Assembly (NCBI GenBank): GCA_019242065.1
Contig: JAFAWJ010000004.1
Coordinates: forward strand, 1 to 21,871
Reading direction: 5' to 3'
DNA length: 21,871 bases
Source of the DNA: Chloroflexota bacterium
GTDB lineage: Bacteria > Chloroflexota > UBA6077 > CF-72
In this document: piece after piece, positions 21,280 through 21,871 of the stretch
How the letters are laid out: each line of letters opens with the position of its first letter
Position numbering within the stretch: position 1 is the stretch's first letter
Notes under the pieces: model-generated
The model's input: the letters and a program-made list of their open reading frames with translations, nothing else
Told to the model about the DNA's origin: nothing
Databases searched by the model: none
Made by a program: the position numbers and the translations under genes

Positions 21280-21871
21280 TGGGGGTACCACGTGAGCGTG
21301 TCAGCATTCTTTTGCGCGTAGCGCGCTAGCCGCGTCGCCAGGTGCTCTTGCAACTGGATGGACAGGCCGCCATCCACCACCAGCGCCTGACCCGTAATAA
21401 ACGCTGCGTCTTCCGAACACAGAAAGGCAATCGCATTGGCAATATCCTCCGGCGTCCCCGTCCGCCGCAGCGGATACTGCTCTTCGAAATAGCGCAGCGT
21501 CTCGGGCTGCTCTGCCCAGCGTTCCGCCATGCGTTCGGTCACGATGTGCCCCGGACAGATCGCGTTCACGCGAATATGGTCCGGCCCGTACTCCACCGCC
21601 AGCTGGCGGGTGAGGCCGATGACACCCGCCTTGAGCGTCTCGTAGACGAGCTGCCCCGGCTCCGCAAGCAACCCGTGCACCGAGGACATGTTGACAATCG
21701 CCCCACCGCCGGCGGCGCGCAGGTGTGGCACCGCGAATCGGGCCGCGCGGTACATCGCCTTCAGCCCGACGTTCATGCCGTGGTCCCACTCCTCCTCGGG
21801 AACGTGCACCGCGTCCAGGCGACCCACCCGGTCGAGCGCGAAGGCGTTGTTGACCACGATGTCCAGTCTGC
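21276..21871 (-). CDS. Short-chain dehydrogenase/reductase (SDR), 5' end missing
   Basis: The C-terminal part of a classical SDR; the Rossmann glycine motif and the start lie beyond the right edge. The visible part begins RLDIVVNNAFAL, the NNA[AG] motif of classical SDRs with Phe in place of Gly. The catalytic serine lies in VNMSSVHG. The Tyr-Lys pair is YETLK. NAICPGHIVTERM is the PG motif after the active site, and FITGQALVVDGGLS is the typical end, followed by about 30 extra residues. It would reduce or oxidise an alcohol/ketone with NAD(P)(H). The substrate is unknown. A GTG at 21857 is only an internal codon, not a start, since the coding signature continues to the window edge. Confidence 0.92.
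   Translation of the reverse strand, partial: RLDIVVNNAFALDRVGRLDAVHVPEEEWDHGMNVGLKAMYRAARFAVPHLRAAGGGAIVNMSSVHGLLAEPGQLVYETLKAGVIGLTRQLAVEYGPDHIRVNAICPGHIVTERMAERWAEQPETLRYFEEQYPLRRTGTPEDIANAIAFLCSEDAAFITGQALVVDGGLSIQLQEHLATRLARYAQKNADTLTWYPH

Overview
The window is GC-rich bacterial chromosome with dense coding on both strands. The protein set (a bacterial glutamic peptidase, PRC-barrel protein, LTD lipoprotein, HsaA-type monooxygenase, MoxR/DUF58/VWA run, AlkZ-like glycosylase) and several GTG/TTG starts suggest a soil or environmental Chloroflexota-like lineage. No rRNA or other marker gene fixes the taxon, so this is inference. No tRNA, rRNA, transposase, phage gene or CRISPR array is visible.

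Layout. 1-1469: end of a peptide-type ABC transporter substrate-binding protein. 1481-2058: a non-coding foldback element whose two inverted arms of about 150 bp each hold three abutting perfect 24-bp palindromes with a GCATGC core. 2063-2728 (minus): two small membrane proteins. 2886-4424 (minus) and 4597-5718 (plus): a divergent pair, a secreted G1 glutamic peptidase and a membrane-anchored repeat protein, which share a paralogous extracytoplasmic domain and are separated by a nested dyad. 5838-7173 (minus): a two-domain PRC-barrel protein and a methyltransferase. 7244-9204 (plus): a luciferase-like oxidoreductase translationally coupled to an alpha/beta hydrolase. 9205-9453: a non-coding stretch with small hairpins and 39-bp direct repeats. 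9454-9882 (minus): a small secreted beta-sandwich protein with a long structured leader. 10258-10830 (plus): an LTD lipoprotein. 10843-12072 (minus) and 12171-13082 (plus): a flavin monooxygenase and its divergent LysR-type regulator. 13050-14210 (minus): a DedA/VTT membrane protein with an extra membrane domain.

20061 down to 14337 (minus) is a run of five tightly packed genes (ThDP enzyme, AlkZ-like protein, MoxR ATPase, DUF58, VWA) with gaps or overlaps of +8, +35, -11 and -4 bp, probably co-transcribed. 20134-21279 (plus) is a PatB/MalY-type C-S lyase or aminotransferase that overlaps by 4 bp the end of a short-chain dehydrogenase cut by the window edge.

The least explained parts are the palindromic foldback element (two base-pair changes between its arms are both compensated, so the palindrome is preserved), the divergent peptidase/surface-protein pair, and the two structured non-coding stretches around 9205-9453 and 9883-10183.
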